Counted from the stretch's first letter, positions 17,236-26,829 are shown. The stretch is DNA of 36,741 nucleotides from Leptospiraceae bacterium (GCA_947458405.1 CANGZW010000025.1:1-36741), one strand, 5' to 3'. Made by a program: numbers and translations. Notes: generated by a model not told the origin, from the sequence alone.

Positions 17236-17991
17236 ATGAAACTAATATTATTATTGCATCTTCTATTCCCAATAATTTTGGGCTCCTATCCAGTTGAGTC
17301 AGATTATAGATTGAATTTGGATATGGATTCGGAGTCTGAATCCAAGAGTGGACTGAAAACAAAATTTTCAGAGTGGGTTCCCTATAAATTAAATAAATTT
17401 CAACCTAAGTTTTTGGAAGATTATTATGAGCTTTATGGGTTAAATCTTCATTATGGAGAAAATGATTTACGAAAGGATATTTATTTTTTAAAAATTGGTC
17501 TGCAAAGTAGATTTCGTCATCCCAAAAATGCCCTCTGTGAAATAAAAGATGAAGAATCGTACTACAAATATAGATTACTTATTACGATGCATCTCAATTT
17601 ACAAATAATGAGAGCCTATATGAGAATTGGTTCCTTATTTGATAAACGATTTGTATATTTTCATAATTTAGACTTTGCCCATGATTTGAAAAAATCTTTC
17701 AATGTCGCAAGGGGATTCTACAAAGAAGCTGTTCCATATTGGAAGGTCGCCCGAGAAAATGCTATGAAAGCTAGTAAGATTCCAAAAGATATTAATTTGG
17801 GCACACTCGAGTCAGAAAGATATGAAATTGAGCAAGGAAAATTAAACTTTGAGTTTATCATTGATGACCATCTCGAGAGATTGGATAAAAAACAAAAAAT
17901 GGTAGAAGAATACTTAAAGAAAAATCCCGATGCGGATAAGCCTCTTTTTTCGGAAGAGGATGAAAAGCCTCAATCTGAAAATTCTAAATAA
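17236..17991 (+). CDS. Exported protein, function unknown
   Basis: This 251-residue product has a signal peptide (MKLILLLHLLFPIILGSYP, cut around 17-20) and a mature, mainly helical, Lys/Glu-rich sequence. An aromatic middle (FLEDYYELYGLNLHYGENDL) comes first and long charged helices follow (ESERYEIEQGKLNFEF). I do not recognise a domain. GGTAAG precedes the ATG. It lies between an amidohydrolase gene and an outer-membrane barrel gene in one rightward run, so an envelope role is likely. Confidence 0.75.
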   Translation: MKLILLLHLLFPIILGSYPVESDYRLNLDMDSESESKSGLKTKFSEWVPYKLNKFQPKFLEDYYELYGLNLHYGENDLRKDIYFLKIGLQSRFRHPKNALCEIKDEESYYKYRLLITMHLNLQIMRAYMRIGSLFDKRFVYFHNLDFAHDLKKSFNVARGFYKEAVPYWKVARENAMKASKIPKDINLGTLESERYEIEQGKLNFEFIIDDHLERLDKKQKMVEEYLKKNPDADKPLFSEEDEKPQSENSK

Positions 17992-18019
17992 CAGAATTAT
18001 AGCTGGAAAAAATTAAGAA

Positions 18020-19018
18020 ATGTACTATGTAATACTAATTATTATTTTCCACTCAATTTCTATCTATTCTCAATACTCCTCTTTTGATTTATTACCTACT
18101 CACACCATTGGAGCCGGAATGGCAGTCGAAGGAGTGGGAATTCGTGATACAGTTTTAAACCTCAGTTCTAATCCTGCATTTTTAGCGGGTAAAAATGAAA
18201 AAGTAATTGATGGTGGAGGCGTGGTACCTTTTCAGGGAACTCAGTCGTCTTCCCTTAGACCCTCCCACTTTGGGGGATACTTCCCTCTAAATGAGGTATC
18301 TGGAATAGGAGTAAGGGGTCGTACTGTATTCCAATCTTCTTTTCCGACCGATTCTAGGTTTACATATTTACAGACACATATATTTTATTCTAGGGTATTC
18401 TATGAATCAATTTATGTCTCTGTAGGTTTGGGGCCCGGAGTGGGATTGAGGGGACAGGAACAGTCTAATTTATCTGTATCGCCATATTTGTCTCTGGGAT
18501 ATGTTATAGGTAAAATTACAATGGGCTTTTCAGTTCAAAGTCCCGGGGGAAATTATAATTATAAACTTTACCGAAATGGGGATTACCTAAAAGAAAGATT
18601 ACCCCCCACAGTTATATTAGGAATATCTTATAATGTATCTCAAAACTTTCAATTTTATTCCGAATTAAAAAGAGTTTTGTATGAAAAATCATCTTTTACT
18701 TTAAACGATGAAGAAAATAAACCTAAATTTGATAGAGGTTTTGGTGCAGAGCTTAAGGCGGCTTTTGGAATGAGTCTTGCTATAAGGGAAGAATCTGTTT
18801 GGAAGATTAGAACGGGGATTGAATTGGGTGGTAAGTATGACGAGACGGGTAAAAATCGAAGAGGAACGGGTTTAGGATTTGGGTTTGGGTATTCTCCAAA
18901 TCCCGATGAAAAAGGATTTCAGTTTAATTTTTCAGTTTTGGATTACTCGCTATTATCAAATAAAAATGGGTATCCATCGGAGACTTTATTTTTTGCGGGT
19001 CTGGGATACCTGTATTAA
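18020..19018 (+). CDS. Outer-membrane beta-barrel protein (FadL/UPF0164-like)
   Basis: A signal peptide (residues 1-17, ending SIYSQ) is followed by GAGMAVEGVGIRD and LSSNPAFLAG, the N-terminal pattern of FadL/PorV/UPF0164 barrels. Amphipathic strands rich in Gly, Tyr and Phe follow (YVSVGLGPGVGLRG, GRGTGLGFGFGY) to a C-terminal aromatic strand ending LGYLY. It is probably a hydrophobic-compound channel or an accessory barrel in the outer membrane; the ligand is unknown. The stop is immediately followed by the ATG of the next gene. Confidence 0.8.
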   Translation: MYYVILIIIFHSISIYSQYSSFDLLPTHTIGAGMAVEGVGIRDTVLNLSSNPAFLAGKNEKVIDGGGVVPFQGTQSSSLRPSHFGGYFPLNEVSGIGVRGRTVFQSSFPTDSRFTYLQTHIFYSRVFYESIYVSVGLGPGVGLRGQEQSNLSVSPYLSLGYVIGKITMGFSVQSPGGNYNYKLYRNGDYLKERLPPTVILGISYNVSQNFQFYSELKRVLYEKSSFTLNDEENKPKFDRGFGAELKAAFGMSLAIREESVWKIRTGIELGGKYDETGKNRRGTGLGFGFGYSPNPDEKGFQFNFSVLDYSLLSNKNGYPSETLFFAGLGYLY

Positions 19019-20149
19019 ATGCGAATTGAAGTAGTAGCTGAAAAATGGGTGAACGATGGATTTTGTATAGGATATGAAAATGGAAAAACGATTTTTATCT
19101 TGGGGGCAATCCCCGGAGAGAAAGTCATTTGTGAAATTTATGAAGAAAACTCCAAATATTTAAAAGGCAAAACACTTTCCGTAGTACACCCTTCCGAAAA
19201 CAGAAAAATACCCCCCTGTCCAGCTTTTTTAGAGTGTGGCGGATGTACTTTTCAGCATATTGAATATACCGAGGAGAGACAATTAAAAGTTAACTTACTT
19301 TATGATGGTCTATTTTTTCATGGATTACTGAAAAATTCTAAATTTCAAAGAGAGAATATTTCTATAAAATTTAACAATGAGTATGGATATAGAAATAATG
19401 TTCAGCTAAAAATTAAAAATAGTTTAAAAGGATTCTATAAGCCTAAATCCAATGATATAGTTCCTCTTCCTAAAGCGGGGTGTTTACTTTTGAGTAGTGA
19501 ACTAAATAATTATATATTAAATAAAAATAATACAATACCAGAAGATGGAAAACTGAGATACAGTAATAATGGAATTAAAAAGTATAAAAAAGAAATATCT
19601 AAATTTATGATTAAAAATAAAGAAATATTAATTCCCGAAGATGGATTTTTTCAAATAAATCAATATTTAATTGAAGAATGGATTGAAGATATTCTTAATT
19701 TATCAGGACAGAATGAAAATGTAATTGAACTATTCTGCGGAGCGGGAACCTTAAGTATCTTTTTAGCAGCTGTACATAAAAATTTAAAAGGGTATGAAGT
19801 TTCTCTTAAATCAATAGAATACTGCAAGAAAAATTCTGTAGTACACAATTTGAAAAATACTTCTTATGAAAAAAAAGACCTTTACCAGAACACTCTATAT
19901 AGTAATAAAAAAGACGATTTTATTTGCATTGCAAATCCACCGAGAGCTGGACTCGGAAAAATAATGAAAAAATATTTATTGGAATCAACTCCTAAAAAAA
20001 TAATTTATTCGAGTTGTAATTACACGACACTTTTGCCAGATTTAAAGGATTTAAAGGAGAAATACGAAATTAATGGAATTGATATTTATGATTTTTTCCC
20101 CCGAACTCCCTATTTTGAGACTCTAGTTTTATTAGAGAATAGAAAATAA
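19019..20149 (+). CDS. RlmD/TrmA-family RNA (uracil-5)-methyltransferase
   Basis: It would methylate C5 of a uridine in rRNA or tRNA using SAM. Present are a TRAM-like N-terminus and the four cysteines of a 4Fe-4S cluster (C67, C73, C76, C155). FFQINQ (residues 210-215), the SAM motif VIELFCGAGTLSIFLA, catalytic Cys333 in YSSCNY and Glu367 near the C-terminus are also present. The usual DPPR motif reads ANPPRAG (Asn306). The cluster suggests an RlmD/RlmC-like enzyme on 23S rRNA, but the target uridine cannot be assigned. At 376 residues it is somewhat short. The start directly abuts the stop of the barrel gene (TAAATG). Confidence 0.88.
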   Translation: MRIEVVAEKWVNDGFCIGYENGKTIFILGAIPGEKVICEIYEENSKYLKGKTLSVVHPSENRKIPPCPAFLECGGCTFQHIEYTEERQLKVNLLYDGLFFHGLLKNSKFQRENISIKFNNEYGYRNNVQLKIKNSLKGFYKPKSNDIVPLPKAGCLLLSSELNNYILNKNNTIPEDGKLRYSNNGIKKYKKEISKFMIKNKEILIPEDGFFQINQYLIEEWIEDILNLSGQNENVIELFCGAGTLSIFLAAVHKNLKGYEVSLKSIEYCKKNSVVHNLKNTSYEKKDLYQNTLYSNKKDDFICIANPPRAGLGKIMKKYLLESTPKKIIYSSCNYTTLLPDLKDLKEKYEINGIDIYDFFPRTPYFETLVLLENRK

Positions 20150-20245
20150 AGTATAGAGTATTCTTAAATAGAGTTTACATAGAAATCAATTCATGAAAAA
20201 TACTGGCTTGTTAGGGTATGAGTAAAAAAGGAAAATCTAAAAACC

Positions 20246-21157
20246 ATGATAGTTTTCTTGCTAATTTTAGGCTTATTTGCAATTCTTATCGGTCTTGGAA
20301 TATACATGGGGCAGAGATTACTGCATCCACATAGGGTTTCCCCTGAAGAAGCATTCCAAATGCAATTAGCCAATGGCGAAATTTCAGAGGAGTTTGTAAA
20401 ACGGGATAAATTTCCTTTTAGATTAAAGTCAGAGTTTGGGTACGAACTGGCGGGATTTTATTTTAAAGGGAATGGCAAAAAGACAGTTATCTTTTGTCAT
20501 GGGATTTCTTGGAATAAGTTGGGCTCGGCAAAGTATCTCTCTCCTTTCTTTGCCGAAAATTGGAATATAATTTTATATGATCACAGAGGAGCCGGAGAGA
20601 GCGGAAAGGCGTATCCTAGTTTTGGATATTATGAAAAATATGATCTTCAAAAAGTAAAAGAATTTGCAAAAACAATATTTCCCGAAACAAAGATATGGGG
20701 TCTCTTTGGAGAATCAATGGGTGGAGCTACTGTAATGCAATATGCAGTATTGGATAAAGAGCTCAATTTTATTGTGGCTGTTTGTCCCTTTTCAGATTTA
20801 GAAGAGCTTATGTACTACCATTTAAAAAAAGTAAAAGTCCCGAGAATATTTAGACCAATAATTGTTTACATATCAAAAATATATATTTATATAACAGCTA
20901 AATTCTTAGTTTCAAAAGTCACTCCCGGTAAGGATATATGTAGTACAAATATTCCAATGTATTTATCCCATGGAGATAAAGATTTACTTGTGCCTTATGA
21001 TATGTCTCTTCGATTGAAAGAAAAAAGAGAAAATCTCGCCCCCACTGTTTTTTTTACAGGCAAAGATTCGGGTCATACCCCCTATCTATATACCGAGCAC
21101 AAAGAGGAATTCGAACGAATCTTAATAAATTTTTTGGAATTGTACTCTGAAATTTAA
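20246..21157 (+). CDS. Membrane-anchored alpha/beta hydrolase
   Basis: A single N-terminal transmembrane segment (residues 2-22, IVFLLILGLFAILIGLGIYMG) precedes an alpha/beta-hydrolase of the YqkD/BAAT-like type. FCHGISWNKLG gives the oxyanion region, YDHRGAGES the conserved loop, Ser in GESMGG the nucleophile, Asp in SHGDKDLLVP and His in DSGHTPY the rest of the triad. Probable esterase or peptidase at the membrane; substrate unknown. GGAAAA lies rather far (~13 bases) upstream of the ATG, so translation may be weak. First of three consecutive alpha/beta-hydrolase genes. Confidence 0.87.
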   Translation: MIVFLLILGLFAILIGLGIYMGQRLLHPHRVSPEEAFQMQLANGEISEEFVKRDKFPFRLKSEFGYELAGFYFKGNGKKTVIFCHGISWNKLGSAKYLSPFFAENWNIILYDHRGAGESGKAYPSFGYYEKYDLQKVKEFAKTIFPETKIWGLFGESMGGATVMQYAVLDKELNFIVAVCPFSDLEELMYYHLKKVKVPRIFRPIIVYISKIYIYITAKFLVSKVTPGKDICSTNIPMYLSHGDKDLLVPYDMSLRLKEKRENLAPTVFFTGKDSGHTPYLYTEHKEEFERILINFLELYSEI

Positions 21158-21221
21158 AAAATACTTGCAAGTCTTATAAAAAATTAGTTTTCTAATTACT
21201 AGTTTTCAAGCGGACGTAAAA

Positions 21222-22307
21222 ATGAAGAAAATCAATATTATATTACTCGGGCTAATGCTTTTTTTCTCCTGCTCATCTATCAAGATTAAAGGGGAAAATA
21301 GAATTATAGAAACCAAAGATGGTTGGAAAATTGGTATAGAAAAGTTTGAAGCCTTCCCTAACTCTCCTAAAAAGAAAAATCCAGTCATTCTTTGCCATGG
21401 CTTAATGGGTACCAAAGAATATTTCAAACAAAATGATGAAGAGTCAATTGTTTATCAACTCACCAAAGAAGGATATGAAGTATATGTCCTCGATCTCCGT
21501 GGTAGAAAATCAGATGGTCTGAATGAGAAAGGGAAAGAGGATTCCTCGACAACTTCTGGCTATTGGTTTGGAAAAACTTATAATGATTATAGTTTTGATG
21601 ACTATGCACGATATGATGTGGATGCCGCAATAACCTATGTATTGGCAACAACAAAAGCGGAAAAAGTCAATTGGATAGGACATAGTATGGGTGGTATGGT
21701 TATCTATGCCAGAGCGGGTTCTATGGGAGAAAATAGGATAGCTAATTTGATAACCATAGGTTCCCCATTTTCATTTCCCTTTAAATCCAAAAAGTTAAAC
21801 CTCCTTAGTTCATTGGAACCTTCTCTGAAGGTGTTACCAACTGTTCCTGTTGGCTCTCTTGCAGAGTTTGCATCTTGGACTCCATTTGATTATTATTATG
21901 CTATGAGTTTGTATTACTACCCTGAAAATATGGATAAAGAGCAAATTCGAAGACTTACCAGATTTGGAGCCAATAACGAAAGTCCGAAAGTATTTAAGCA
22001 ATTTGCCAATGGTATGGGAAAATGGAATTTTGAAAGTGAAGATGGAAATATAAAATATACTGACAACCTCACGAATATTACAATGCCTGTACTACTTGTG
22101 GCAGGTAGAAGAGATCATTTAGGTTCCCCTTATATCATACGCCATGTATATGAAAAACTCGGGAGTAAAGATAAAACAATCATGATGATCTCAAGGGCGG
22201 ATGGTCATTCAGAAGATTACGGACATGTAGATTTGGTCGCTGGAAAGGGAATAGTAAAAGATGTGATACCAGGAATAGTTTCTTGGATGAATGAAAGGAC
22301 TAAATAA
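21222..22307 (+). CDS. Alpha/beta-hydrolase lipoprotein
   Basis: The lipoprotein signal peptide ends at LMLFFSC (Cys17). The catalytic domain shows LCHGLMGTKEYF, VYVLDLRGRKSDG, nucleophile Ser in GHSMGG, Asp in AGRRDHLG and His in GHVDLVAG. Lipase/esterase of the envelope is the likely role, resembling lysosomal acid lipase-type enzymes. GCGGACG lies before the ATG. The TAA stop overlaps the ATG of the next hydrolase gene (TAATG), so the two products are made together. Confidence 0.88.
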   Translation: MKKINIILLGLMLFFSCSSIKIKGENRIIETKDGWKIGIEKFEAFPNSPKKKNPVILCHGLMGTKEYFKQNDEESIVYQLTKEGYEVYVLDLRGRKSDGLNEKGKEDSSTTSGYWFGKTYNDYSFDDYARYDVDAAITYVLATTKAEKVNWIGHSMGGMVIYARAGSMGENRIANLITIGSPFSFPFKSKKLNLLSSLEPSLKVLPTVPVGSLAEFASWTPFDYYYAMSLYYYPENMDKEQIRRLTRFGANNESPKVFKQFANGMGKWNFESEDGNIKYTDNLTNITMPVLLVAGRRDHLGSPYIIRHVYEKLGSKDKTIMMISRADGHSEDYGHVDLVAGKGIVKDVIPGIVSWMNERTK

Positions 22308-23320
22308 TGATTTACTTTAAGATTAAAAGAAGATTTTTTTTATTATTACTGGTTATATATTTAGTAAATTGTAGCTCCTATCAAGTTATAAAAGAAGAAG
22401 ATTGGGAAAATAAGAGAAAATCGGTAACTACAAAAATTGGGAGCTTAATTTTAAGAAGTTTTGAGGTAGAGGATAGTAAGGGAGCTGTCTTACTATTTGA
22501 CCCTATCTTTGTAAAAAAAGAAAATTTACACCCTTCATTAAATCTCCCCATGATTCCTTCTGATAAAACCTATTTATCAAATTATACTATTTATGATGAA
22601 ATTAATTACCCTGACAAATGTAGGGGGGTATTAATTCCTTATCTAAATAAAAGAGGATATTCAGTTTATCTTGTATCACCAGAAAATTTGGATAATTTTT
22701 CTCTTAAAAAAATAGGACAGGAAGGATTAAAGGATATTATTGCAGAGATAAAAGATGACAAAATTATTTTGGGTGGAATTTCCCTAGGAGGACAGGCGAT
22801 TGCTTATTATTTAGCTTCCCCAAATGTATCTCCTAAAATCCAAAAAGCATTTTTTCTGGGAACAGGTTTGGATTATAAATACAGTGGGAGTCTTTTGAAC
22901 CAAATAGAGAAGATTTATAAAAAAGAAGAGAATATAAAATGTAAAATCACAGAAAAAGATAATTTTTGCAATCGACTTGTAACTTCTCTAGCAATAGAAA
23001 AATCTCATCCCCGTCGTGCAATTACTTATCCCAATATAATACCTATATTAGAAAAAGATCCTACTCAGTTTTCAGGTATTACAAATCAAAACTTAGAAGT
23101 CTTAGTGATCTATGGAAAATTGGATCCTGTATCACCAGAAGAGTCAATGCTTGCGCCTTTCTTTAATGGATGGGGTAAGGAGTTTGTTTTAAAGTATCTC
23201 GAGGCAAGTACATCCTCTAATTTTGGTCATGATTATGATCATTTTGATTTATTTTATCACAAATCTGCTGAAAGTGAGATATATAGTGTGATAGCCAATT
23301 GGATTGGAAAAAAGAAGTAG
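22307..23320 (+). CDS. Second alpha/beta-hydrolase lipoprotein
   Basis: The lipoprotein signal ends LVIYLVNC (Cys22), with Asn at -1 as spirochaetes allow. The hydrolase core has Ser in GISLGGQA, Asp in YGKLDPVSPEE and His in DYDHFDLFYH. The N-terminal oxyanion HG motif of its neighbours is replaced by LLFDPIFVKK, so the oxyanion loop is different. It is translationally coupled to the gene before. Probably surface or periplasmic; substrate unknown. May act as a partner or diverged duplicate of the preceding lipoprotein hydrolase. Confidence 0.82.
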   Translation: MIYFKIKRRFFLLLLVIYLVNCSSYQVIKEEDWENKRKSVTTKIGSLILRSFEVEDSKGAVLLFDPIFVKKENLHPSLNLPMIPSDKTYLSNYTIYDEINYPDKCRGVLIPYLNKRGYSVYLVSPENLDNFSLKKIGQEGLKDIIAEIKDDKIILGGISLGGQAIAYYLASPNVSPKIQKAFFLGTGLDYKYSGSLLNQIEKIYKKEENIKCKITEKDNFCNRLVTSLAIEKSHPRRAITYPNIIPILEKDPTQFSGITNQNLEVLVIYGKLDPVSPEESMLAPFFNGWGKEFVLKYLEASTSSNFGHDYDHFDLFYHKSAESEIYSVIANWIGKKK

Positions 23321-23329
23321 TAGTAAAAA

Positions 23330-23746
23330 ATGGCAGAAGTAGAACCCTCTGACTTAGTGGCTCTCTTGGCAGAGCCCAAGTCGGATGAATTTAGGGTCAA
23401 AGAAAGAGAAAAATTAAGGGCTACAATTTCTAAAGAAAAAGTAGAGGAAATATATAAGCAGGTCTTAGAATTAATTCCAGAAAATATAGATAACAATTTA
23501 AAAAATGGAATTAATTCAGCTTTGATTGGGGCTATCTATGGTTTTTGTGATAGGGACTTAGATCCATTTTCACAAAAGCATTACCCACTTTTTAAAGAGA
23601 TAATTTCTGAAATTGAAGAAGCCTACAAAATAGTATCACATGGTAATTTGAACACTGAACTTTGGATATTTGAAACATTTGATTATGGAATCAAAAAAGT
23701 TTATTATTTAGACTGGAAATTATACCTATCTCAAATCTGTTACTAA
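23330..23746 (+). CDS. Protein of unknown function, 138 residues
   Basis: This is a soluble, acidic, helix-rich product with no signal peptide and no family I recognise. N-terminal MAEVEPSDLVALLAEPKSDE is followed by charged helices and an aromatic C-terminus. It starts nine bases after the hydrolase stop and is the last gene of that run, ending in an inverted repeat. Probably real because of spacing and composition. Confidence 0.6.
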   Translation: MAEVEPSDLVALLAEPKSDEFRVKEREKLRATISKEKVEEIYKQVLELIPENIDNNLKNGINSALIGAIYGFCDRDLDPFSQKHYPLFKEIISEIEEAYKIVSHGNLNTELWIFETFDYGIKKVYYLDWKLYLSQICY

Positions 23747-23767
23747 AAAAATAAATAGTAACAGATT
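23734..23767. terminator. Terminator-like inverted repeat between convergent genes
   Basis: AATCTGTTACTA (23734-23745) pairs perfectly with TAGTAACAGATT (23756-23767) around a 10-base A-rich loop, over the stop of the 138-residue gene. The U-tract is poor in both directions, so it may work as a bidirectional terminator or only protect 3' ends. Confidence 0.5.
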
Positions 23768-23775
23768 ATATAGTA

Positions 23776-25023
23776 TTATTTTACAGTAAAGGTAATGCCT
23801 ACTTTTTCTAATCTACTTTTGAATCCTAGACCGAGGGCTGAAGCTGGAGTAACTACACCATACAGTTGTGATACTTCCCCTTTGGCTATGGATACAGCAG
23901 ATTCACCTATCATACGACAAGTTGCACCATATCCGGGATCCCTTTTTCCATACACATCAACTTGAATAGAAGCATTATCAGAAATTTTATCTTTGAATCC
24001 CAAGATGGAAATATTAAAATAGCCATTTTCTCTGTCTTCTTCCGAAGGACCCTCACCTGCGGCTGGTAGTACGTACTTTTTCAAAATATCTCTGGTAAAA
24101 GGTATCGCACCCAATCCCAATATACTTCCAATTGTAGCCCGAACCGATTGAGCTAAAAACCAACCCCCAATTCCATTTCCAAAACCCATACGTTCCTGAT
24201 AGCGAAAATCAGGGCTATACTTATTATTCAAAAGAGCATTTGTTCTTCGTACTACACGTGTATTGACGGGACCCATAACAAAGGGAGCTGTCCATGTATT
24301 TAATGCTGGAATGAATTCTATACTTACCGGATCCGGTTCATCGGGTCCCCTAAAGCCCTCGGGATTAAGAGAGTAGGGATCGGATAGAAATCTACGTGTA
24401 TCCTCATTGGAAACGGCTTCCTCGACTACTCCTAAGAGACTGGCAATAGTTCCACCACTAAAACTCCCTTTGGAGTCGCCTGCTATAAATAGTACTTCTT
24501 TACAATAGGCTCCTAATTTTTCCATTGATTGAGTCTGTAAAAATAAGGTTCCCATATCGGATGGGATGGAATCAAAACCGCAACTATGAATAAAGTGTAA
24601 TTTTTTAGATAAGACTTTTTGGTGAAAATTATCTATACTGTAGCGAATAAAATTCGGCTCACCTGTTAGATCGCAGTAATTAGTTTCAGTATCCAGACAG
24701 GCTTGTAAAATTGTTTTGCCATATAAATTATAGGGACCAACTGTAGTACACAAAACTTTTGTTTTACTTGTTATACTTTTTAGAGTATCCAAATCATCAA
24801 TATTAGCTGTTAAAATTGGGATTTTATTTATTTCAGGACTTGTAGGCGCAATCCAATTTTGAACTTCTTTTAGTTTTTCTAGACTTCGGCCGGCCATTGC
24901 CCACTTTAGGGATTCTCCATCGCAACCATAAGTATTTGCATAATATTGAGCCACTAATTTACCTGTAAAACCGGTAGCTCCCCAAATGATTACATCAAAA
25001 ATTTTCTTGTTATCGTTACTCAT
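23776..25023 (-). CDS. Saccharopine dehydrogenase-like / trans-acting enoyl reductase-family oxidoreductase
   Basis: An N-terminal Rossmann fold (IIWGATGFTGKLVAQYYA, MAGRSLEKL) and FIHSCGFDSIPSDMGT are the marks of the saccharopine-dehydrogenase-like family that includes mycobacterial trans-acting enoyl reductases and mammalian SCCPDH. At 415 residues it is full length. Its probable role is NAD(P)H-dependent reduction of a lipid-linked substrate; lysine metabolism is unlikely because no partner genes are present. AAAAGG precedes the ATG. It lies 115 bases after ydcV on the same strand, possibly read through from the transporter operon. Confidence 0.85.
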   Translation of the reverse strand: MSNDNKKIFDVIIWGATGFTGKLVAQYYANTYGCDGESLKWAMAGRSLEKLKEVQNWIAPTSPEINKIPILTANIDDLDTLKSITSKTKVLCTTVGPYNLYGKTILQACLDTETNYCDLTGEPNFIRYSIDNFHQKVLSKKLHFIHSCGFDSIPSDMGTLFLQTQSMEKLGAYCKEVLFIAGDSKGSFSGGTIASLLGVVEEAVSNEDTRRFLSDPYSLNPEGFRGPDEPDPVSIEFIPALNTWTAPFVMGPVNTRVVRRTNALLNNKYSPDFRYQERMGFGNGIGGWFLAQSVRATIGSILGLGAIPFTRDILKKYVLPAAGEGPSEEDRENGYFNISILGFKDKISDNASIQVDVYGKRDPGYGATCRMIGESAVSIAKGEVSQLYGVVTPASALGLGFKSRLEKVGITFTVK

Positions 25024-25138
25024 TTCTTTTTACCTTTTGATATAAGTTTCTCAGCTACGATTTAGTTTGGCTATAATAATTTTATATAAGGAAATATTTT
25101 ATAATCCAAAAAAAATTTGGAATAGATATGGTGATTAG

Positions 25139-25942
25139 TTATCTATTCTGTTCTGATTCTTCTTTTGTAAGGTAGTATGCAATTAGTATTGGAAGAGTTG
25201 TTGCAAGTATTACAAAGACAGCTACAACGTTTGTTACGGGTCTCTGGCGTGGACGGGTGAATTCACTTAGCATCCAAATAGGTATAGTTTGTTGTTGTCC
25301 TGCTGTGAATGTAGTTACGATTACTTCATCAAATGAAAGAGCAAATGAGAGCATTGCTCCAGCGAGAAGGGCAGTAGAAATATTTGGTAAGATCACATAA
25401 ATAAATGTCTGAAAAGGATTTGCTCCCAAATCCAAAGAAGCTTCTATTAATGAATAAGAATTTCGTCTTAAACGTGCTAATGCATTATTATAGACAGTTA
25501 CAATACAAAATGTAGAATGAGCAATTACAATTGTGATTGTACTGAATGGAATCTCTAAAAGACTGATAGCGGATCCCATTGAAATACCTGTCACTATTCC
25601 CGGTAATGCAATCGGAAGTATGACGAGAAAACTAATTGTTTCCTTTCCAAAGAAATCATGCCTATAGATTGCAAGAGCGGAGAGAGTTCCCAACACAATT
25701 GCTATTAGTGTAGAAATAAAAGCAACATTCAATGATAAGTACAAAGCTTTCCATATATCCTCTCTCCCATAAGCAACATAGAACCACTTAAGAGTATAAC
25801 CGGAAGGTGGAAATTCTAAAGTTTTTTCATCAAGAGAAAAAGAATAAAATATAATTAGAGCAATAGGAATATGTAAAAAAAGATAACATAAGATAGTAAT
25901 TGCTGTTGTAATAATTCTACCAAAATTTATTTTAGAGAGCAT
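25139..25942 (-). CDS. ydcV: Polyamine-type ABC transporter permease YdcV
   Basis: Binding-protein-dependent permease with about six membrane segments and the EAA loop EASLDLGANPFQTFIYVILP, which contacts the ATPase. The family is PotC/YdcV. ATG at 25942 is preferred over an adjoining TTG because AGGAG lies six bases before it. It overlaps the end of ydcU by 11 bases. In E. coli ydcSTUV is a putative putrescine importer next to patD; the same set is found here, so putrescine or a related polyamine is the likely cargo. Confidence 0.92.
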   Translation of the reverse strand: MLSKINFGRIITTAITILCYLFLHIPIALIIFYSFSLDEKTLEFPPSGYTLKWFYVAYGREDIWKALYLSLNVAFISTLIAIVLGTLSALAIYRHDFFGKETISFLVILPIALPGIVTGISMGSAISLLEIPFSTITIVIAHSTFCIVTVYNNALARLRRNSYSLIEASLDLGANPFQTFIYVILPNISTALLAGAMLSFALSFDEVIVTTFTAGQQQTIPIWMLSEFTRPRQRPVTNVVAVFVILATTLPILIAYYLTKEESEQNR

Positions 25943-26825
25943 CAAATGCTCCTATTTTCTTTGCAAGTATCAAATAAATTATCATAATTATAATCGGTAT
26001 GATGGAGAATGCCGCGGCAAGAGGTATGTTGCCAGATGTTCCTTGGTGCGTATAAACTGCCATGCCAATGAAGTAGCTAGAGTTTCCAATGATTGTCGGA
26101 ACAATGTAGTCGCCTAGTGTAAGACTAAATGTAAATATTGAACCTGCCACAACCCCCGGAATTACAAGAGGAAGTATTACCTTTGAAAAAGTTTTACTTG
26201 GAGTTGCTCCTAAATCTTCAGATGCTAAAATTAAATTTATAGGGATCCTCTGGAGACTTGCATATATTGGAATAATCATATATGGAAGCCACATATATAC
26301 AAATACTAAGAATATTCCTATATAGGAAAAAGAGAGAGAGGTACCACCAATCACAGGAATAGAAAGGATTGAATCTAAAATAAAACCTGTGCTTGTTAAC
26401 TCAACAAAATAATTGACTATCCCCTGTTTGGCTAATATTAGTTTCCAGGCATACACTTTCACAAGATAACTAGACCATAGGGGTAACATAATTCCTAAGT
26501 AAAGGATAGGTTTAAGAAATTGATTTTTATTATTGTACATAAAAAGCGCAATGGGAAAGGCTATTAAAATACATGTAATTGTCACTGAGGATGCCATTGC
26601 CACGGTTCTAAAAATAATATCAAGATTGGTTCTTTGACCGAACAAGTCTTTGAAAGTACTAAGGCTAACTTCACGAACAATCACCCCTGAAAAGTCATCA
26701 ACTCTAAAAAAACTATTCAGAAGAAGAGTAAATAAAGAGCCCAGATATACAATTCCTAACCAAAGTAGTAGGGGTAATAGCAAAAGGAATATGGTTAATT
26801 TTTTATTATAATATAATTTCCACAT
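25932..26825 (-). CDS. ydcU: Polyamine-type ABC transporter permease YdcU
   Basis: This is a PotB/YdcU-family inner-membrane permease of 297 residues. About six hydrophobic segments are visible (first LTIFLLLLPLLLWLGIVYLG, last IIPIIIMIIYLILA), and the EAA-type motif is ASEDLGATPSKTFSKVILP. The gene lies four bases after the ATPase gene and overlaps ydcV, so the three are one operon. It forms a heterodimeric channel with YdcV. Confidence 0.92.
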   Translation of the reverse strand: MWKLYYNKKLTIFLLLLPLLLWLGIVYLGSLFTLLLNSFFRVDDFSGVIVREVSLSTFKDLFGQRTNLDIIFRTVAMASSVTITCILIAFPIALFMYNNKNQFLKPILYLGIMLPLWSSYLVKVYAWKLILAKQGIVNYFVELTSTGFILDSILSIPVIGGTSLSFSYIGIFLVFVYMWLPYMIIPIYASLQRIPINLILASEDLGATPSKTFSKVILPLVIPGVVAGSIFTFSLTLGDYIVPTIIGNSSYFIGMAVYTHQGTSGNIPLAAAFSIIPIIIMIIYLILAKKIGAFDAL

Positions 26826-26829
26826 ATAA

